Assembly (NCBI RefSeq): GCF_001625215.2
Contig: NC_030387.2
Span: 38,091,606-38,155,605, forward strand
Direction of reading: 5' to 3'
Length of the DNA: 64,000 nt
Origin: Daucus carota subsp. sativus
Lineage: Eukaryota > Streptophyta > Magnoliopsida > Apiales > Apiaceae
A program made the position numbers and the translations under genes. A model generated the notes under the pieces. It had not been told where the DNA came from. It searched no databases and worked only from the letters and a program-made list of their open reading frames with translations. Below are positions 57,501-64,000 of the stretch, one piece after another. Numbering within the stretch: position 1 is the stretch's first letter; every line of letters starts with the position of its first letter.

Positions 57501-60500
57501 CATGTTTTCACTATGATAATCGTTTATAATAATTATCAGTATGATCTCACTATAATAATCATCAAAGATTTAACTATATTTCACCACGCATGACGCCATA
57601 GCAGAATTTGTGTTTTCACTATGCTCTCACTATGATAATCATCAAAGATTTTACTATATTTCACCACGCATGACGGCATAGCTGAAATAACTTGGGCACC
57701 CAATTTTTTTTTCATGCAAGTCAAATATAATCACATGAGATCCAACTCATTGAAAGATTTGAGTATCTGTGGTTCGAAAAACTTCTCTTTGACTTGTTTG
57801 GTATTCTATATTCATAACTGACACATTTGCATTTGATCTCACTGTGTTAGTCAATAATATCTAGTGACATACTTAGACTGTTAACTCTGTCCTCAGTAAG
57901 TTGCCATTTCCTTTACATTACAAGGCAAGATAAATACATTAAGTATTCACACATAATAACATGTCTCGTAAGAAACTGATGGCCACAACAAACTTGATCA
58001 CAGACCAGACTAGTTTAAACTTTAAAGTTGATGGATTATGGATCAACTGTCTTCAAAAAAGTCAATAGAAAGCATCAACATAACTTAAAAAGGTACTCAA
58101 GCATGGAACTGGCTGCCAAATATAGATTTCAGACTTGTGGTGAATGAAATTCCAAGAAAGCAGGATTTTTGTCCATAATAGGCAGGGCCGCAGGGAGCCG
58201 GATCTTTCCAACAGAAACCTTTCTCTTCAGGTTTACTTTAATTGATTTCTCTCGACTTTATAGGAAGTTTCCAATTTCATATAAAAATGTATTCTCTTGT
58301 ATTCTATCTTTTACTTTGTTGGTATAATGATTGTCCATGCCAAACCAGAATGTGTTATTTACAACAAAATGAGCATATATTACTATATGCATGGACTGAT
58401 CCATGTGTAAAAGAGTAACAAGAAGTCAGAAAACTCCGGGGACATTACCTCAAAACGGAGAGAATTAATCACGGAAGCTGCTCCAACAAGCCCAGCAGGT
58501 TCCACATCACCTTCCTTCGCTATTTCATGAAATTCATTGTTTGCCTATAGTGAAAAGTTGGGATCCACCCCAGCAAAATGAAAGCATAATAAGGAAAAGT
58601 AGAATTAACACTACATGAAGAAGTAAACGCGTAATTAGGAAGAATGTGACTACTATTAGGTGCTCTTAGCAATAACTGGAAACAATACCCTCTCTGATTT
58701 ATCTTTGGCTTCTTTGACATCAATTTCAGAATGCAGAGAAAGTCTTGTGCAAATTTCTTTTTCATTTTTAAGAGCAATTTCTTTCGATCCTTCAGTTGGA
58801 TGAAAACTAGCAGCCTGTGAATAAAATCAAGTTAACGCCGCGTCTTAAAAATAGAAGATGGGGAGAAAAATGAAATGCAATAGTGACTGAACAGAAGTAC
58901 TAACTTTTTGACATAAAAAAACCACCTGATTTTCGATTACCTTTAGAGGTGAACTTCCATCACTATTGTTCTTTTCATCATATCTCTTGTATTCATCTAC
59001 TGGGCCAGATGCTTGATCAGGATGCAAGTTCTGATCAATGCTATAAGAACACTCCCTAAGCTCGGCCGCAGGGTGCTCAGTAGTTGATGACACAGGTGGA
59101 AGTTCATCTTCCATTAAGTTTGTTCTTCCAGTTGCCCCAAGATGAGCAACACTATCTATCTGTCAAACACCATAATATAGAGTTGAAAAGATTTTGTTAT
59201 TAATAGCATTCTCATTCAAGCAATAGTCTCCACCTCTAAAAGAATTAATGTATTATAATTCACAATAATATCCTAAACAGACTACAAGGCTACAAATGAT
59301 TTAGCTTCTATGTGGGACAGGGAAATTAAAAATGAAGAAAGTAAGAGTAAAGTGAAGCTTCTCGCTCACACTTTATAAGGGTATTAGAAAATAACTGTCT
59401 GAGATACCATGAACTAAGAAAAAAAAGGCACGCAAGCACTCACAAAAGGAGCCTTGACATTAGATAATTAGTGCTATAGCATGACGTAAAATGTTAGGCC
59501 AGACTGTATCAGTTTTAGATGTATCACAAACATGACATATTAAGTTAGACTTTTACCAATAATGCTATATCAAAATTAACTGCAGCAATTTTCCAACATA
59601 ATTTACAGATCAAAATAGAATATAAGCACCTTAATCTCATGTATGGCATCATACTTCCCATTCACAGTTGATGAAACACGGTGCAAACTCTTATTCAATT
59701 TCTGCCACCTAGACTCATCCGAAGTATCCTGAAACAAAGATAACTAATGAATTTCTGGAATAGTTTTTGGGATATTCTCTATGGTACCACTGTACAATTG
59801 GCTTTTTCGAATGGTACCATCACAATTTTTGCTTCTATCTGTAGTAACACTGAACATTTGGTTTTCTACATATAATTCCCTTATGTTAAGTAAAATTAAG
59901 TAAAATGTCGTAGAATTAATTTAGATTGTAAAACATATTGTATATTTGAAATCTTTGTGAAAAGATACATGTAATAGACCCATGTAAAACAGAGGAAAAG
60001 TGAAACAGATATTAATGGTCAAAGTTCGGTTATGAATTTTGGGCATATATCTTACTTAATTTCACTCTATTTTACATTTTTAAGGTCTTCTGCATGTATT
60101 ATTTTATTAAGATTTTCAATATAAAATTAAATTTACAGCCCAAAAAAATTCTATTACATTTTACTTAATTCTACGTAACATAAGGGGTAAAATATGTAGA
60201 ATACCAATTGTATAAGGTTACCAGAAACAGAAGCAGAAAATGTGATGGTACCATTAGGAAGAGCCAATTTTACAGCGGTACCATAGAAATTATCCCAGAG
60301 TTTTTCGTAATAGGTAATAAGAAGGTATATAGCGTAAGATCAATCACCTTTGCACAAAAGATATATATGTTGACTGCTTTTGTTTGACCGCGTCTATGGG
60401 CTCTATCTTCAGCCTTAAAAAGTTTAAAAAGGTAAATAAGAAGGATTTTAAACTAATCAAAGTAGTGATAAATTAAAGAAAATTTTATACAGGTATTTTT

Positions 60501-63500
60501 ATGAACTCAATTATAATTATAATGGAAGTTACCTGTAGCAAATGAGCTGGTTCCTTTGGCAACTCTAAGAATACAACATTATGTGCTGCTACTAGATTAA
60601 GTCCAGTGCCTCCAGCAAGTATTCCAACTAGTGCTATTTTGACCTGAAAATATGTGCATTCTATTTTATTACACCAATCATGGAGCAAATGAAACATTTG
60701 TACCAGAAACAGTTTAGACTTGCCATTAAATCTTATAAAATGATATCACCAGTCTAGTGTACCTCTGGAAAACCAGTCAAGTAAAATTCAGTAGCATATA
60801 GTAAAAGATCATTGCAGTATTTGTGCGACAATATTTTACGACCAGTCTACTAAACTCGCACTAGTCTTTGTTAGACGTCTGCATGTTCATTGTTCTTGGG
60901 TAGACAACTTTTAAACTAGTCATTGATTTCAGAACTATTTTACTATTATCATATAACAAAAAGGAATAGCGGTTGATACTTGGTAATTGTTACCCAGTCT
61001 TGGCTGGAAGTGTCCAGCACAAATACTTGTACAAGTGTCAGAATCAGCAATATCTTGGAAATTTAACATGACTTTGGTCTAATATAACCTGTTTGTCCAT
61101 ATCCATGTCAGATTGTCGAGTGTCCGCCAATATACTCAAGGCACAGGGTAAATGAGCTTGGTAGTAGTAAGCCATAGTGCATTGAGAATATTCAGATTAA
61201 TTCTGCTATCTAGTCCCGATATAATATTAAGACAGATGCATCAGGTAGAAATTGCAGACAACTTCAGATGAAGTTCAACTCAAACCACCATTATCTTTTG
61301 TCCCTAACAAAACTAAAAAAAATGAATTACCTCCACATTAAGATAGCAGACCTTAGAGGTGAATTTGGAAGAGAGTATATATTAAAATCGTGTAAGATAG
61401 ACAGTATACATATAACAGAAACAATTAGAATATGAACATGCCCAATTCTGAAAGTATACACACAGAAATATGTAAGAACATGAGAATTAAAAGACCTTTT
61501 TTGATGTTTGGAAAGATTGAACAGCCAACTGCCTATCTCTTTCAAGTATACTCCCATCAATACGAACAAATTCAATTCCTTTCTCACAAATGAACTCCTA
61601 CATTGAAAAATAAAGGCAAAGAATAATTGGATAATATTCTATTCTCAGTGGAAGAAATCCTTAACTCGAAACTAAATTGACAGAAGAAAATAATATTCTT
61701 GTTCCTAGTACAAATACAAGAGTATATAGAACAACCTATCGACATTTATACAGTTTACATCAAAGGATCCAATGGTCATACAAAACTTTCTGCAGTAACA
61801 ATTTTTTCCATTTAATAAGTGTAAAATTAATAGACAAATGAAGCCTGCACTGTACAGTATACCTGAGAAATATACAACATTTTCTATAATGATTAGCCCA
61901 TGATTCAAAAAAAAAAAAAAAAAGTCAGAAAAATTACATGTCTTTACACAATAGACTTTACTATGTTTGTAAGGCTGATTGGCATAAATCAATCAACATT
62001 ATGCATAGATTTTGGCAAAAGAAATCTCTTACCTGTACTGCATCTAAAACTTTATGGTGATGGGCAAAAACTATCATTTTATGAGAACTGATGTTTTTTT
62101 CAGTATCTTCATCTGCATTAAGATCTGCGATGATTGGATGAATAGAAAGCCACTCACGAAACCCTGACAACTTTGCCAAACCAAGTTCTTGGTCTGTAAT
62201 ATCTGTTGAAAATTTACAACCATCTGAATTGCCTGAAAGCAGAAAGTATACAAAACTAAAGTCTTAAATAAGGAAAAGTTTGAGCAGAATCAGTGATATG
62301 GTGTATCACTTTATCTTTTTATATCAAAATTGACACACAATTTATGCTGGCAACAGACAAAACTGATGCTTCCGCAGGATATTGCTTACCTATGTGAGAA
62401 GAATAGAAGTTAAATTGATGGTAGTGGAAAACAAAAGTGTGGTCAGGACAGACTAATACAAAACAGTTTTGGCAGGAGAGGGAGGAAGGCTGTATATTAC
62501 CATGTCTGAAACTCTTGCGAATAAGGAGATGGTTTTGACCATTCTAGACAAAGAAAAAGATTAAATCCAGCTAATCATCTAGAGATGATTTTAAGTTTTC
62601 AGAGAGCAAAAGATAATTACAGGTAGGCTGCCAAAAAATTTCAATTGCTAACAGGGGCTTTCGTGTAATTCTAAAGACTAGTAACATCCTATCTGAAGCA
62701 TTTCACAAGTATGACATTCGGACATAAACAATTAAGGTTTAGCTGCAAAATAAAAATCCTTAAGCGTAACAGATGAAAACAATAACTTAGTCCACATGCT
62801 TCAATCACAAAGAGTTGCTGGGATAAATAAGATGAGATCATATATACCTGCAGATTTATCATCATTAGGTTTATCAGCACTATCGAGTGATTCATGCTCG
62901 GAGTTTTTGTTTGTAGAAGTGTCTTCCACAACTTTGGTAACACCCCTCGCAAAGTCAAAATCAGATTTCTTCAACGCCAAACTTATAACTTGTCTACGCT
63001 TGGGTGGCAATTGCATCAGCACGTCTTCCTTCAAGCGTCTAATCTATTGTACATGTTATGGCAATAAAAAGATTCTGAAAATATTATTTAAATGAAAAAG
63101 AAAAAAACAAGAGAATGACTATTGAACCAGGACCTGAAGCCAAGCGGCAAATATTTTCATAAAAATATCAAGGATTACTTTTAAAAAGAAATTAAAATAA
63201 ACAATAAGAAATAATAAAGAAGAGCATACCATAACACTTTGCTTTAGTAACACATTCAGTTCTTCCAAGCGAACTCCCCTTGAGTAATCCTGTGAAGTGG
63301 GAAAACAATTGAACAATAATATGCTACCTTCAAAAAAATTAAAAGGTCTGCATAAACTGTAAATATATATCGGTAACGATACGGCATAGCCAAACACAAG
63401 ACTATGATGCACAATTGACAAAAAACTATTTAGGTTATACATCTAATTAGCAATAAGCACAATATTAAAATTAATGATGAATAGTTAAGTGATTTGATGA

Positions 63501-63923
63501 AGAAAGAGTGCCGCTGTAAATCATATCAATGTAAATGATTTTCTGCAAATAATTATAATTAAACAATAACCAATTAGAGAATAAAGGGTTTCTTAACTGA
63601 ACTCATCTAACTGTTTGGGGATTTTTTGCTATGAGTTATATAGTTCATTTGATCTCTTTAATAAAAAAACATTCCATGTGTAATTTAACATTTAAAAGGG
63701 GGTGTACAAAATTCAACTGCGCCTAACTTAAGTTAAAAAAAAAATTATTGAATGCCTATATAATAGATTATAGCATGTTATACTTGACCCTTATCTTAAA
63801 AGTTAGCTTCTTAGAAACAGTCAATTCATTACCTTGTAGACCTTCCCTTGAATACCACGAAAAGATTTAACTGAGCAGTAGTTTTTTGCGAAGTCATACT
63901 TGTCCTTTCCAAGTAAACCTGGC
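54555..63923 (-). CDS. ZRANB3-like SNF2 helicase with HNH nuclease domain, C-terminal part
   Basis: Homologous in layout to the annealing helicase/endonuclease ZRANB3, which remodels stalled forks; matches the plant SNF2+HNH protein type (At5g07810-like, from memory). Eighteen in-frame exons, from high to low: 63923-63833, 63289-63230, 63043-62848, 62232-62033, 61597-61496, 60643-60533, 60413-60348, 59728-59630, 59159-58941, 58814-58689, 58544-58449, 57304-56996, 56853-56666, 56600-56498, 56378-56233, 55898-55819, 55575-55400, 54857-54555: 889 residues. WPGLLGK and VMIRRLKEDVL mark the end of the first SNF2 lobe. The second lobe has KMIVFAHHHKVLDAVQ, GGTGLNL (motif V) and EDRAHRRGQ (motif VI). 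The HNH part reads GNAWHADHIVPVYLGGG then ENMRTLCVVCHARVT. The last exon has three EHERNS repeats. The ATP-binding lobe lies past 64000. Confidence 0.93.
57545..57686. repeat. Tandem duplication, period 80 bp, in an intron
   Basis: TCTCACTATAATAATCATCA and the following bases to GCATGACGCCATAGC occur at 57545 and again at 57625 with a few changes, in the intron between exons 58544-58449 and 57304-56996 of the SNF2/HNH gene. Confidence 0.75.
59769..60296. mobile_element. MULE-like MITE in an intron of the SNF2/HNH gene
   Basis: Ends GGGATATTCTCTATGGTACC (left) and a right end whose reverse complement is GGGATAATTTCTATGGTACC. Inverted similarity continues inward (TTCTACATAT.. and TTAAGTAAAAT..). 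The flanks ATAGTTTTT and AGAGTTTTT match at 8 of 9 bases, as expected for a MULE target duplication. 528 bp, non-coding. Confidence 0.75.
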
Positions 63924-64000
63924 CTAATATGAAGTAGCACAAAATATTACGGTAATAAGCACCCAAAACAGAGACAAAACAAATGTAATCAGGAAGGAAT

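Overview
The window is nuclear DNA of a flowering plant, almost certainly a core eudicot. The evidence is GT-AG spliced genes with plant-type families (C2H2 QALGGH zinc fingers with an EAR motif, a CLE peptide, F-box/FBA, cytosolic UDP-glucose dehydrogenase, SNAP33), AT-rich spacers, an Au-type SINE and many MITEs. I cannot name the species; an asterid is only a guess. All exon limits below were read by eye from splice signals and reading-frame continuity. No transcript or database search was used.

Layout, left to right: the 3' half of a diacylglycerol kinase gene (1-4694, +); UDP-glucose 6-dehydrogenase with a 5'-UTR intron (7019-8461, +); an ELM2/SANT chromatin-type protein (10265-12199, +); an F-box protein (12788-13951, +); a four-finger ZAT-type C2H2 repressor (17313-18704, +); a coiled-coil protein of unknown role (21397-25737, +); a SNAP25-like SNARE (29184-31046, +); a CLE signalling peptide gene (32277-32546, +). 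Next comes a repeat-rich tandem duplication (about 32.85-49.96 kb) carrying two identical tRNA-Gly(UCC) genes and two diverged secreted cysteine-rich peptide genes. The duplication runs into a heparanase-like GH79 gene (48877-52448, -) and has left a two-exon fossil of that gene at 43.5-44.7 kb. The right end (54555 to beyond 64000, -) is the C-terminal part of a ZRANB3-like SNF2 helicase fused to an HNH nuclease domain.

The genes do not form a pathway or operon; they are ordinary neighbours in a plant chromosome. UGD and the heparanase-like glucuronidase both touch cell-wall or glycan uronic acids, but they lie more than 40 kb apart and nothing suggests a cluster.

The accessory interest lies at 32-50 kb. 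It holds a local duplication whose two copies each carry insertions missing from the other, so filled and empty sites can be compared directly. It also holds a three-deep nest of insertions (SINE, then solo LTR, then foldback MITE) with readable target duplications, a terminal-inverted-repeat element containing three 390-bp tandem units, and a small cysteine-rich peptide pair changing faster in exon 2 than in the intron. I found no CRISPR array, no bacterial-type system and no convincing novel multi-gene system.
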